The translations under genes and the position numbers were made by a program. Below the pieces are notes generated by a model. The model was not told the origin of the DNA. It searched no databases and saw nothing but the letters and a program-made list of their open reading frames with translations. A DNA stretch of 64,000 nucleotides, taken from RYN-133 sp036497285. Lineage in GTDB: Bacteria; Actinomycetota; Actinomycetes; Mycobacteriales; Jatrophihabitantaceae. The number at the start of each line of letters is the position of its first letter. Position 1 is the stretch's first letter. The stretch is taken from NCBI GenBank assembly GCA_036497285.1, contig DASXJR010000121.1, positions 1-64,000 of the forward strand, read 5' to 3'. Shown piece by piece: positions 1 through 8,020 of the stretch.

Positions 1-319
1 CGCCCTCGGCGTCGGCGACGATGATGCGCACGAGCGGCTCGTCGGACGCCAGTTGCAGGAACAGCGCGAACGCCCCGGACAGCGCCGTGCGTGCATCGTC
101 GTGATTGGCGCGCACGTGTGCCTCGACCGCCGCGATCAGCGCCTCGATCTCGCGCAGCACGTAGGCCTGGACGAGCTCCTGACGGGTGCCGAACTCGTTG
201 TAGACCGTTTGCCGACTCACGCCGGCCGTGCGCGCGACGTCGGCCATGGTCGTCGCCGCCCAGCCGCGTTCGCGGACGAGCGTGTCGACGGCGTCGACGA
301 TCGCGTCACGGACAGTCAA
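1..319 (-). CDS. TetR-family regulator, 3' end cut by the window edge
   Basis: About 106 residues are visible. The N-terminal half reads as a TetR DNA-binding domain: an opening helix (VRDAIVDAVDTLVRERG), then TTMADVARTAGVSRQTVYNEF as helix-turn-helix. The TTG start at 317-319 overlaps the rubredoxin stop by 3 nt, so it is the last visible gene of an alkB-rubredoxin-tetR operon. Co-transcription fits TetR-type autoregulators of alkane genes in actinobacteria (AlkU/AlkX-like role, inferred). The palindrome upstream of alkB is its most likely operator. The ligand-binding domain lies mostly outside the window. No RBS decides the start, but no better in-frame start is available. Confidence 0.8.
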   Translation of the reverse strand, partial: MTVRDAIVDAVDTLVRERGWAATTMADVARTAGVSRQTVYNEFGTRQELVQAYVLREIEALIAAVEAHVRANHDDARTALSGAFALFLQLASDEPLVRIIVADAEG

Positions 320-483
320 CGGGCGACCTCGACGAAGTCGATCTTCTCGCGCACCCCGCAGTCGGGGCACGCCCAGTCGTCGGGGACGTCCGTCCACGCC
401 GTGCCGGGCGGGAACCCCTCGCGCGCGTCGCCGGCCTGCTCGTCGTACTCGTACTCGCAGACCTCGCAGCGATACGAGGTCAT
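316..483 (-). CDS. Rubredoxin (alkane hydroxylase electron carrier)
   Basis: A 55-residue protein with the two iron-binding knuckles of rubredoxin, CEVC near residues 6-9 and CPDC near 39-42, and the central PPGTAW...VPDDW signature. It would pass electrons from a rubredoxin reductase to the di-iron membrane hydroxylase encoded just upstream. The ATG overlaps the alkB stop (ATGA), indicating translational coupling. Only one rubredoxin is present, whereas many actinobacterial alk clusters carry two. The usual glycine after the second cysteine is replaced by Glu (CEVCEYEYD). No rubredoxin reductase is visible. Confidence 0.93.
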   Translation of the reverse strand: MTSYRCEVCEYEYDEQAGDAREGFPPGTAWTDVPDDWACPDCGVREKIDFVEVAR

Positions 484-1625
484 CGGGCCTTCACGTTGGC
501 GAGTGTCGCATCGCCGCCGTAGTGGGCGAGCACGCGGTGGTCCATCACCCGGCGCCACAGCGGCGGGAAGTAGCAGAGCACGATCATCGTGGCGTAGCCG
601 CTGGGCAGTTGCGGCGACTCCTCGAAGTGTCGCAACGCCTGGTAGCGCCGGGTCGGGTTGGCGTGATGGTCGCTGTGCCGCTGCAGGTGGTAGAGGAACA
701 GGTTCGTCGTGACGTTGTTGTTGTTCCAGCTGTGTCTGGGCGAGACACGCTCCCACCGGCCGTTGTCGAGGCGTTGCCGTGCCAGTCCGTAGTGCTCGAG
801 GTAGTTGACCGCCTCGAGCAGGCAGAAGCCGAACACCGCCTGGATCACCAGGTAGGGCAGGATCGCCGCTCCGAACGCGAGCACGAGCGCGGCCCACAGC
901 ACCACCGTCATGGCCCACGCGTTGAGGATGTCATTGCGCGGGCTCACAACGTGTTTGCCCATGCGCCGCAGTCGCTTGGCCTCGAGCGACCACCCGTTGC
1001 GCAGCGAACCTGACACCGTGCGCGGCAGGAACGCCCAGAACGACTCGCCGAGCCGCGACGACGCCGGATCGTCCGGCGTGGCGACACGCACGTGATGGCC
1101 CCGGTTGTGCTCGATGAAGAAGTGGCCGTATCCGGTCGGCGCCAGCGCGATCTTGGCGAGCCACCGCTCGGCGTGCTCCTTCTTGTGCCCCAGTTCGTGC
1201 GCGGTGTTGATGGCGACGCCGTTGAGCGTGCCGAGGGTGAACGCGATGCCGAGTTTGTCGACCACGCCGAGCCCGCCGTGCGTCGCGAGGAGCCAACAAC
1301 TGGTGACTAGCGCGACGTACTGCAGCGGCAGGAAGGCGTAGGTGACCCAGCGGTAGTAGCGGTCCTGTTCCAACCAGGCGATGACGTCGTCGGGCGGATT
1401 GGTCGGATCGGCACCGATCGCGAGGTCGAGCAGCGGAATGAGCACGTAGATGAAGATCGGCCCGATCCACCAGAACAGCCCCGACCCGGTGAGGTTCACC
1501 AGCCCCCAGCCGAGGTACAGGAAGGTCGGGACGACGGCGCCGATAAGCCAGAGATGGCGCTTCCCGTCGTGCCAGTCGGGTCGTTCCGCGCTGCGGATCG
1601 CGTTGCCGGACAGGGTCGCGGTCAT
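480..1625 (-). CDS. alkB: Alkane 1-monooxygenase
   Basis: A 381-residue integral-membrane di-iron enzyme that hydroxylates the terminal carbon of medium/long n-alkanes. The histidine clusters of the AlkB family are all present: HELGHKKE, EHNRGHHVRVATPDD, NYLEHYGL and LQRHSDHHANPTRRYQ. Several hydrophobic segments fill the N-terminal half. The ATG at 1623-1625 follows a good Shine-Dalgarno (ggagg in gacggaggtggtccag). It is followed without gaps by rubredoxin and a TetR regulator, a typical alk operon. A perfect inverted repeat lies 22 nt upstream of the start codon, between alkB and the divergent pafA. Length and motifs are normal for the family. Confidence 0.95.
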   Translation of the reverse strand: MTATLSGNAIRSAERPDWHDGKRHLWLIGAVVPTFLYLGWGLVNLTGSGLFWWIGPIFIYVLIPLLDLAIGADPTNPPDDVIAWLEQDRYYRWVTYAFLPLQYVALVTSCWLLATHGGLGVVDKLGIAFTLGTLNGVAINTAHELGHKKEHAERWLAKIALAPTGYGHFFIEHNRGHHVRVATPDDPASSRLGESFWAFLPRTVSGSLRNGWSLEAKRLRRMGKHVVSPRNDILNAWAMTVVLWAALVLAFGAAILPYLVIQAVFGFCLLEAVNYLEHYGLARQRLDNGRWERVSPRHSWNNNNVTTNLFLYHLQRHSDHHANPTRRYQALRHFEESPQLPSGYATMIVLCYFPPLWRRVMDHRVLAHYGGDATLANVKAR

Positions 1626-1646
1626 CTGGACCACCTCCGTCACTTG

Positions 1647-1673
1647 CTTTACATGACCGTGGCACATGTAAAG
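1647..1673. promoter_or_regulatory. Perfect palindrome upstream of alkB, probable TetR operator
   Basis: CTTTACATG (1647-1655) and CATGTAAAG (1665-1673) form a perfect 9-bp inverted repeat around a 9-nt spacer, 22 nt upstream of the alkB start codon. It is the only AT-rich stretch in the alkB/pafA gap. The position suits an operator overlapping the alkB promoter, and the co-transcribed TetR at 1-319 is the obvious candidate ligand. The assignment is inferred from position and symmetry. Confidence 0.6.
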
Positions 1674-1787
1674 ACAGCTCGCAACTCGAGAGCTGCGCCG
1701 GCAGGTGGGTTGCGGCAGCGATGCGGATCGGGTGTGGATGCTTACGAGTTCCTGGGGCGACGCCCGTCCGACGGCTACGGTGGACGC

Positions 1788-3146
1788 ATGCAGCGGCGGA
1801 TCTTCGGCATCGAGAACGAGTACGGCGTCACGTGCACGTTCCACGGCCAGCGTCGCCTGTCGCCCGACGAGGTCGCGCGCTACCTGTTTCGCCGGGTGGT
1901 GTCGTGGGGCCGCTCGTCCAACGTGTTCCTGAAGAACGGTGCGCGGCTGTATCTGGATGTCGGCAGCCACCCCGAGTACGCCACGCCCGAGTGCGACACC
2001 CTCGACAGCCTGGTCGCGCACGACAAGGCGGGGGAGCGGATCCTCGAGGGCCTGGTCGTCGATGCCGAGAAGCGTTTGCACGACGAGGGCATCGCCGGAG
2101 ACATCTATCTGTTCAAGAACAACACCGACTCGGCCGGCAACTCGTACGGCTGCCACGAGAACTATCTCGTCGGCCGGCACGGTGAGTTCACCCGGCTGGC
2201 CGACGTGCTCATCCCGTTTCTCGTTACGCGCCAGTTGATCTGCGGGGCGGGCAAGGTGCTGCAGACCCCGCGCGGCGCGGTCTACTGCGTGAGCCAGCGC
2301 GCCGAGCACATCTGGGAAGGCGTCTCGTCGGCGACCACCAGATCCCGTCCCATCATCAACACCCGCGACGAACCGCACGCCGACGCGGAGCGGTACCGGC
2401 GGCTGCACGTGATCGTCGGCGACTCGAACATGAACGAGTCGACCACGATGCTGAAGGTGGGCTCGGCGCACCTCGTGTTGCGGATGATCGAAGACGGCGT
2501 GACCTTCCGCGATCTGACCCTCGAGAACCCGATCCGCGCGATCCGCGAGATCAGCCACGACCTGGCCGGCACCCGCGCCATCCGGCTGGCGGCGGGGCGT
2601 ACCGCGAGCGCCCTGGACATCCAGCGCGAGTACTACACGCGGGCCGTCGACTACGTGGAGCGGACCGGCGGCGACGACACCGCCAAGCGGGTGCTCGAAC
2701 TGTGGGGCCGCACCCTCGACGCCGTCGACAAGCAGGACCTCACCCTGATCGACCGCGAGATCGACTGGGCGACGAAGTACCAGCTCATCGAGCGGTACCG
2801 GGCCAAGCACGACCTGCCGCTGTCGTCACCGCGGGTGGCTCAGCTCGACCTCGCTTACCACGACATTTCGCGCGTGCGCGGACTGTACTACCTGCTGCAG
2901 AAGCGCGGCGCGGTCGACCGGGTGGTCAGCGATCTCGCCGTGTTCGAGGCGAAGAGCGTGCCGCCGCAGACCACCCGGGCGAAGCTGCGCGGGGACTTCA
3001 TCAAGCGCGCGCAGGACAAGCGCCGCGACTTCACCGTCGACTGGGTGCATCTGAAGCTGAACGACCAGGCGCAGCGGACCGTGCTGTGCAAGGACCCGTT
3101 CCGCGCCGTCGACGAGCGCGTCGAAAAGCTCATCGCGTCCATGTGA
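1788..3146 (+). CDS. pafA: Pup-protein ligase PafA
   Basis: A 452-residue ligase, the same length as the mycobacterial enzyme. It phosphorylates the C-terminal Glu of Pup and joins it to substrate lysines, marking proteins for the proteasome. It opens with RRIFGIENEYGVTCTF, the glutamine-synthetase-like fold's first strand, and carries LYLDVGSHPEYATPEC with the catalytic Asp, plus SYGCHENY and NMNESTTMLKVG. The ATG at 1788 is chosen because homologues start at this motif, although the frame is open far upstream. pup and prcBA, which often precede pafA, are absent here. The next genes are an inserted MFS/TetR pair before pafB. Confidence 0.96.
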   Translation: MQRRIFGIENEYGVTCTFHGQRRLSPDEVARYLFRRVVSWGRSSNVFLKNGARLYLDVGSHPEYATPECDTLDSLVAHDKAGERILEGLVVDAEKRLHDEGIAGDIYLFKNNTDSAGNSYGCHENYLVGRHGEFTRLADVLIPFLVTRQLICGAGKVLQTPRGAVYCVSQRAEHIWEGVSSATTRSRPIINTRDEPHADAERYRRLHVIVGDSNMNESTTMLKVGSAHLVLRMIEDGVTFRDLTLENPIRAIREISHDLAGTRAIRLAAGRTASALDIQREYYTRAVDYVERTGGDDTAKRVLELWGRTLDAVDKQDLTLIDREIDWATKYQLIERYRAKHDLPLSSPRVAQLDLAYHDISRVRGLYYLLQKRGAVDRVVSDLAVFEAKSVPPQTTRAKLRGDFIKRAQDKRRDFTVDWVHLKLNDQAQRTVLCKDPFRAVDERVEKLIASM

Positions 3147-3157
3147 CCTAACTGCTG

Positions 3158-3171
3158 CGCGAGTGGTCACT
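3158..3171. repeat. Short repeat CGCGAGTGGTCACT, copy 1
   Basis: This 14-nt sequence lies 11 nt after the pafA stop and occurs identically at 30558-30571, at the 3' end of another gene in a convergent pair. It shares the core AGTGGTCA with the larger nested repeat element just downstream. Confidence 0.55.
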
Positions 3172-3255
3172 GAGATGGGGGCTCTTCTGCCCGATCAAGA
3201 TTTCGCGCCGGCCCCGTGGCTGGCCGAACTCCCGATCCAGCGGCCGTCCTGACCG

Positions 3256-3323
3256 ACAGTGGTCAGTTGTGCCGCACAGTGGTCAGTTGCAACTGACCAC
3301 TGTGCGCTCGAACTGACCACTGT
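3256..3323. repeat. Nested inverted-repeat element (four ACAGTGGTCAGTT units), copy 1
   Basis: Four units lie at 3256-3268 and 3276-3288 (forward) and at 3291-3303 and 3311-3323 (reverse). The inner pair forms a perfect 32-bp palindrome at 3274-3305; the outer pair forms a second 13-bp stem around it. It sits between the convergent pafA and MFS genes, so it could work as a bidirectional terminator or a repeat of the REP/MITE kind. A second full copy is at 37847-37915 and a single unit at 8948-8960. The rest of the 265-nt gap (3147-3411) shows no gene. Confidence 0.8.
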
Positions 3324-3411
3324 CCGCGTGCGCCCTCCGACCGGCCGGTCGCGCTTGATCAACAGCCCGCAAACCGTCGCTTCCCGGGCGAGTGGCGCCG
3401 GGCCTGGAGCG

Positions 3412-4989
3412 TCAGGCCACTGCGACGTGGTCGACCGGCGACTGGCCGCGGCGGATGTACGGCGCGAGCGCGGCACCGGCGAAGGCGAGCACCGCGGCCA
3501 CGAGCAGCGCGACGTGCAGCCCGGACATGAACGCCGCGTGGCTGCCGGACGTGATCGCCTGAGCGAGCGGCGCCGGCGTGCCGGTGGGCACCGGCGCGAC
3601 GCCCTGGCTGACGTACTCCTTCGCGCCTTGCAACTGCCCGGCGACTGCGGACGGCACGCCTGATCCGGTCAGCTTGTCGACGAGCACAGCGCCGACCCGG
3701 CTGCTGAGCACCGTTCCCAGGATCGCCGACCCGAGCACTCCGCCGAGCTGCATGAACGTCGACTGCATGCCACCGGCGACACCGGCGAGCTCACGCGGGG
3801 TGTTCCCGACGATCGCCTCGGTCGACGCGACGACCACCAGGCCGATACCGATGCCCAGACCGACCATCGGCGGCCACAGCACGTTGAACGACGAGTTCGT
3901 GTCGAGCGCGAGCAGCGCCAGCATCGAGACGCCGACCGCGAGCAGTCCGAGCATGATCGGCACGCGCGGACCGAACCGTCCGGTCAGCCAGCCGGACACC
4001 GGGCTACTCACCACGAACAGCAGGGTCAGCGGCAGCGTGCGCACACCGGCTTCGACGGCGCTGTAACCGTGTACGCTCTGCAGGTACAGGCTGATGAAGA
4101 ACAGCACCCCGAACAGCGCGAAGAAGTTCAGGAGCACTGTCGCCGAGCCGATCGACACCGACCGGTCGCGGAAGAGCCGCATCGGGATGAGCGGGTTGGC
4201 AACGCGCGTCTCGATCACACCGAACAGGACGAGAACCCCGAGCCCGCCGAGAATGAGGCCGAGCGTGCGGGCATCGCCCCACGACCAGGTCTGCGCCTCG
4301 ATGACGCCGAAGATCAGCAGGAACAATCCGGCGGCGAGGCTGGCGAGCCCGGCCAGGTCGAGCCGGCCCGTCCCGCTGTCGCGGCTCTCGCGCAACACGA
4401 ACAGACCGACCGCCAACGCAATCACGCCGACCGGCACGTTGATGTAGAACACGCTCGCCCAGTCGAAGTGCTCGACCAGCACGCCGGCCAGGATCGGCCC
4501 GCCTGCGGTCGCGGCGGCGGTGACCGCGCCCCAGATGCCGATCGCCGAATTGAGCTTCTCGGCCGGGAACGCCCGGCGCAGCAACGCGAGAGTGTTCGGC
4601 ATGATCAGCGCGCCGGCGACGCCCTGCAGCGCGCGGAAGAAGATCACCGCGCCGATCGAGCCGGACAGTCCGACGGCCAGCGAGGTGAGCGCGAAGCCCA
4701 CGACCCCGGTGAGGAACATCTTGCGGCGTCCGAAGTGGTCCCCGAGCCAGCCGGCGGGAATCAGCAGGACGGCAAGCGCGAGCAGGTAGGCGTTGGTGAC
4801 CCACTGCAGATCGGACAGCGACGCGCCGAGGTCCTTGGCGATGTAGGGATTGGCGATCGCGACGACGGTGCCGTCGAGGGCGACCATGATGACGCCGGGT
4901 GCGGTGGCGGCGAGCGTCCACCACGGGTTGTCGCGGCGCGACGAGGTCGTGGTCGTGGCGACTGTCGGACGAAGGTCGGTGAGGGTCAT
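3412..4989 (-). CDS. MFS drug-efflux transporter, DHA2 (14-TM) type
   Basis: A 525-residue multi-spanning membrane protein. It has the DHA2/EmrB-QacA hallmarks: ALDGTVVAIANPYIAKDLG near the first helix, then LPSDLQWVTNAYLL-like sequence, the motif-A region GDHFGRRKMFL, and about fourteen hydrophobic segments. These proteins export hydrophobic drugs or toxic compounds by proton antiport. The ATG at 4987-4989 is preceded by gggag; an upstream ATG at 5004 is possible. It is divergent from a TetR gene with an imperfect palindrome between, a standard repressor/exporter pair. Together with that TetR it separates pafA from pafBC, which are usually adjacent. Confidence 0.9.
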   Translation of the reverse strand: MTLTDLRPTVATTTTSSRRDNPWWTLAATAPGVIMVALDGTVVAIANPYIAKDLGASLSDLQWVTNAYLLALAVLLIPAGWLGDHFGRRKMFLTGVVGFALTSLAVGLSGSIGAVIFFRALQGVAGALIMPNTLALLRRAFPAEKLNSAIGIWGAVTAAATAGGPILAGVLVEHFDWASVFYINVPVGVIALAVGLFVLRESRDSGTGRLDLAGLASLAAGLFLLIFGVIEAQTWSWGDARTLGLILGGLGVLVLFGVIETRVANPLIPMRLFRDRSVSIGSATVLLNFFALFGVLFFISLYLQSVHGYSAVEAGVRTLPLTLLFVVSSPVSGWLTGRFGPRVPIMLGLLAVGVSMLALLALDTNSSFNVLWPPMVGLGIGIGLVVVASTEAIVGNTPRELAGVAGGMQSTFMQLGGVLGSAILGTVLSSRVGAVLVDKLTGSGVPSAVAGQLQGAKEYVSQGVAPVPTGTPAPLAQAITSGSHAAFMSGLHVALLVAAVLAFAGAALAPYIRRGQSPVDHVAVA

Positions 4990-5023
4990 TCTTGGTACTC
5001 CCATGGGATCGGGCTCGATGCCA

Positions 5024-5045
5024 GTGTCGCACGATTGTGGCACAC
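5024..5045. promoter_or_regulatory. Imperfect palindrome between MFS and TetR genes, candidate operator
   Basis: GTGTCGCAC (5024-5032) and GTGGCACAC (5037-5045) are inverted repeats matching at 7 of 9 positions around a GATT spacer, lying between the two divergent start codons. Nearby TGCCA and TTGGCA add a weaker outer symmetry. The position suits an operator for the TetR protein at 5082 acting on both genes; this is inferred. Confidence 0.4.
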
Positions 5046-5081
5046 TGTGACAGTTGGCAATGAATGACAGGAGTGTGTTCT

Positions 5082-5714
5082 GTGACACGGTCGGACGGCG
5101 GACTGCGCGAACGGCACAAGCGCACGACCCGGCGGGCGCTGGTGGACACGGCGCTGCGCCTGTTCGACGAGCGCGGCTACGGCGAGGTGACCGTCGAGGA
5201 CGTGTGCGCCGAGGTCGAGGTCTCGCCCCGCACGTTCTTCCGCTACTTCCCGGCCAAGGAGCATGTGTTGGCCGAGCCGATCACGCTGGTGCTCGCCGAG
5301 ATCCGTGACAACCTCGAGGCTCACGACGCGGACGGATCGGTGTGGCAGGCGCTGCGTACGGCGCTGTTGTCGGCTGTGGACGTGCTGGAGGAGCGCCGCG
5401 ACGAGGTCCTGCGCGCCGGCCGGGTGATCCGCGAGACTCCGGGAGCGCTGGCGTCGAGTGCCCGCGCGCTGATGGAGTGGGAGCAGGCGATGCGCGACGA
5501 GGTGGCGCAGCGTCTGGGCGTGCCGGCGGCGAGCATGCACGCCCGGCTGCTGCTGGGCACCGCCATGCTGGCGTTCCGCGCCGCGCTCGACGAGTGGACG
5601 GACGAGGACGGCGCAGATCCGGTCGGCGATCTGTTGACACGCGCTCTCGACGCGGTCGAGCCGGGCGCAGGTCCACTTGAACGAGGGGCGAAACCGACTG
5701 CCGCGGCGCACTAA
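5082..5714 (+). CDS. TetR-family regulator of the divergent MFS exporter
   Basis: A 210-residue TetR protein. The DNA-binding domain spans roughly residues 8-60 (RERHKRTTRRALVDTALRLF, then VTVEDVCAEVEVSPRTFFRYF, then PAKEHVL), and an all-helical ligand domain follows. The GTG at 5082 is preferred because caggag sits 8 nt upstream; an in-frame ATG at 5064 has no RBS. It is divergent from the MFS gene, so it is probably its local repressor. The MysG/Sco-type TetR C-terminal features (average length, MEWEQAMRDEVAQRLG) are consistent, but the ligand cannot be told from sequence. Confidence 0.9.
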   Translation: MTRSDGGLRERHKRTTRRALVDTALRLFDERGYGEVTVEDVCAEVEVSPRTFFRYFPAKEHVLAEPITLVLAEIRDNLEAHDADGSVWQALRTALLSAVDVLEERRDEVLRAGRVIRETPGALASSARALMEWEQAMRDEVAQRLGVPAASMHARLLLGTAMLAFRAALDEWTDEDGADPVGDLLTRALDAVEPGAGPLERGAKPTAAAH

Positions 5715-5801
5715 TCTTGGCGCATGCCCATCGGTTCGGACACGAGGTCGCACACGCGCGCCTCGGCACCTCGGCGCCGCACGGGCATTAGTTTCGAGGA
5801 C

Positions 5802-6755
5802 ATGGCGGCGCGGCGGGCGGAACGGCTGGTCAACCTCGTCATCTGCCTGCTCTCGACGCGTCAGTTCCTGTCCGCCGAGCGGATCCGCGACGCCGTTCCC
5901 GGCTACGAGGGCGCCGACGGCAGCCGGGCGACCGACGAGGCGTTCAAGCGCATGTTCGAGCGGGACAAGGCAGAGCTGCGCGACCTCGGTATCCCGCTCG
6001 AGACGGGCCGCAACAGCCACTTCGACAGCGAGGACGGCTACCGCATCAAGCGCGGCGACTACGAGCTGCCTCCGATCGAGTTCGACGCCGACGAAGCGGC
6101 CGCGGTCGGACTCGCCGGGCGGCTCTGGCGCTCGGCCACCCTGGGCGAGCCGGCCCGCGCCGCGCTCATCAAGCTGCGGGCAGCGGGGACGAGCGTGCAG
6201 GACGACGCCGCGCCCGGTGCCGTGCCCGACCTCGACACCAGCGACCCGAGCCTGCCCGCCTTGATCGAGGCAGCGCGCACCGCGACCGCGGTGAGCTTCG
6301 ACTACATCAAGTCCGGGGCGGGATCCGCGCAGCGTCGCACCCTCGAACCATGGGGTGTGCTCTCGTGGCGTGGCCGGTGGTACGTCGCGGGCCTGGACCG
6401 TGACCGCGACGAACCACGCAGCTTCCGGCTCTCGCGGATCGTCGGCAAGGTGGACACGGTCGGCAGGCACGGTGCGTTCGACCGTCCCGATGACATCGAT
6501 CTGCTCGACATGGTGAGCGGACGGGTCGCCGAGGACACCCACGTCGCACACGTTCGCGTTGCCGGTCCCGGGGTGGCATCGCTGCGCCGGATCGCCGACT
6601 GCGACCGCGGGGGTGAGCTCGAGATCAGCTACTCCGATCTGCACTGGCTCGCGCGTCAGGTGGCTGCGGCCGGCTCCGCGGCGCACGTCCTGGACCCGCC
6701 GGAGCTCATCGATGCGGTCGTTGCCCGTCTCCGTCCCGCGGCGGGCACGGCATGA
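5802..6755 (+). CDS. pafB: PafB, WYL-domain transcription factor subunit
   Basis: A 317-residue protein with an N-terminal winged helix (ERLVNLVICLLSTRQFLSAERIRDAV) and a WYL domain containing the RRTLEPWGVLSWRGRWYVAGLD signature, ending in a WCX-like domain. In mycobacteria PafB and PafC act together as the activator of the RecA/LexA-independent DNA-damage response. The ATG at 5802 (after gagg) matches the homologue start; an ATG at 5724 would add 26 unconserved residues. It is followed after 100 nt by pafC. The link to the proteasome is by neighbourhood, not by activity. Confidence 0.93.
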   Translation: MAARRAERLVNLVICLLSTRQFLSAERIRDAVPGYEGADGSRATDEAFKRMFERDKAELRDLGIPLETGRNSHFDSEDGYRIKRGDYELPPIEFDADEAAAVGLAGRLWRSATLGEPARAALIKLRAAGTSVQDDAAPGAVPDLDTSDPSLPALIEAARTATAVSFDYIKSGAGSAQRRTLEPWGVLSWRGRWYVAGLDRDRDEPRSFRLSRIVGKVDTVGRHGAFDRPDDIDLLDMVSGRVAEDTHVAHVRVAGPGVASLRRIADCDRGGELEISYSDLHWLARQVAAAGSAAHVLDPPELIDAVVARLRPAAGTA

Positions 6756-6855
6756 GCGAGGTTTGCGGAGCGAATCGGGGTAATCGTCCACGCCCGCAGG
6801 CGCGGTTGTCGGCTCCGACCGGCCCGAGCGGAGCAAGTGGCCACGAGGAGACGAC

Positions 6856-7812
6856 ATGACCCGGGCGACGGCGAACGAGCAGCGCCTCCCGCGACTGCTC
6901 GCGCTCGTGCCGTACCTGCAGGCGCATCCAGGCATCAAGGTGACCGAAGCCGCGGCGGACTTCGGTGTCAGCGAACAGCAGCTGCGCCGCGATCTGCAGT
7001 TGCTGTGGATGTGCGGGCTGCCCGGTCACGGTCCGGGTGACCTGATCGACCTCTCGTTCGAGGGCGAGACGGTGTCGGTGATCTTCGACGCCGGTATGTC
7101 CCGTCCGCTGCGGCTGTCGAACGAGGAGGCGCTGGCCCTCGTGGTCGCGCTACGGACGCTCGCCGAGACGCCGGGCATCACCGACGGCGACGCTGTGCAG
7201 CGCGCGCTCGCCAAGGTCGAGACGGCGGCCGGGGGAGCGATCGACGACGCGACCGTCACGGTGGCCCTCGACTCGACCACCAAACTGCTGCCGGTGCTGC
7301 ACCGCTCGATCGCCGAATCCCGGGCCCTGGAGCTGCGCTACTACACCGCCGCGCGCGACGAGGTGACCGAGCGTGTGGTCGACCCGCTGCGCGTGTTCGA
7401 GGCGGACGGGCACGCCTACCTCGAGGCGTGGTGTCGCAGCGCGGAGGGGGTGCGGGTGTTCCGTGTCGACCGGATCGAGGACGTGCGGATGCTCGACGAG
7501 CCGGCCCGCCCGCCGCAGGGCCTCGAACTGCGGGACCTCGCCGAAGGGGTGTACCAGCCCGCGTCCGAGCATCTGCTGGCGGTGCTTCAGGTGTCGGAGG
7601 CGTACGCCTGGGTGGCCGACTACTACCCGTCCGAGGAGATCACCGAGCTGCCGGACGGGCTGCAGGTGAGCCTGCGGGTCTCGGAGCCGGCGTGGGTGCG
7701 CGCGCTGGTCCTCGGCTCCGGCGGGCAGGTGTCGGTGCTCTCGCCGGGCTGGCTGGCCGAGTCGATCAGGTCCGACGCCGCCGACGCCCTGGCCGCGTAC
7801 GCCGCCACGTAA
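6856..7812 (+). CDS. pafC: PafC, WYL-domain transcription factor subunit
   Basis: A 318-residue partner of PafB. It has an N-terminal winged helix (LPRLLALVPYLQAHPGIKV...FGVSEQQLRRDLQLLWMCG) and a WYL domain with the RVVDPLRVFEADGHAYLEAWC signature, and then a WCX-type C-terminal domain. PafB-PafC form a heterodimeric DNA-damage regulator in mycobacteria. The ATG follows gagga with normal spacing. Only 9 nt separate its stop from the next small membrane protein, so pafB-pafC-7822-tatC are probably one transcript. Confidence 0.94.
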   Translation: MTRATANEQRLPRLLALVPYLQAHPGIKVTEAAADFGVSEQQLRRDLQLLWMCGLPGHGPGDLIDLSFEGETVSVIFDAGMSRPLRLSNEEALALVVALRTLAETPGITDGDAVQRALAKVETAAGGAIDDATVTVALDSTTKLLPVLHRSIAESRALELRYYTAARDEVTERVVDPLRVFEADGHAYLEAWCRSAEGVRVFRVDRIEDVRMLDEPARPPQGLELRDLAEGVYQPASEHLLAVLQVSEAYAWVADYYPSEEITELPDGLQVSLRVSEPAWVRALVLGSGGQVSVLSPGWLAESIRSDAADALAAYAAT

Positions 7813-7821
7813 GGTGTCGCT

Positions 7822-8019
7822 GTGGTCGTGCTCTTCGTCTGGATCGGCGCCGTCGTCTTCGCGGCCGTCATCCTCGGCTTCTGCGCCTACGAGCTGGCCT
7901 GGAAGAGCAAGCGGCTGCAGGGCGATCTCGGCAAGCTCGAGACGTTGTCGACGCAGCTGACCGATCTGCAGGGTGAGGTGTCGGCTGCCCGGTCGCGCCT
8001 GATCGAGGTTCGGCCCTGA
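7822..8019 (+). CDS. Small single-span membrane protein in the tatA position
   Basis: A 65-residue protein with one N-terminal membrane helix (VVLFVWIGAVVFAAVILGFC) followed by a charged, heptad-like segment (LQGDLGKLETLSTQLTDLQ) predicted to be a coiled coil. It begins at GTG 9 nt after pafC and ends 1 nt before tatC. In mycobacteria this slot holds tatA. The architecture, a short TM then an amphipathic helix, is loosely TatA-like, but the conserved Phe-Gly hinge and the LPxLAR motif of TatA are missing. I therefore do not call it TatA. It may be an unrelated actinobacterial membrane protein; the real tatA must be elsewhere. Confidence 0.7.
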   Translation: MVVLFVWIGAVVFAAVILGFCAYELAWKSKRLQGDLGKLETLSTQLTDLQGEVSAARSRLIEVRP

Positions 8020-8020
8020 C

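Noticed and set aside
53..712. Plus-strand open frames over the TetR/rubredoxin/alkB region
   Set aside because: They are antisense to well-supported genes, rich in Arg/Pro/Ala and lack any family motif.
7822..8019. Calling the small membrane protein TatA
   Set aside because: It lacks the Phe-Gly hinge and the LPxLAR motif, so position alone is not enough.
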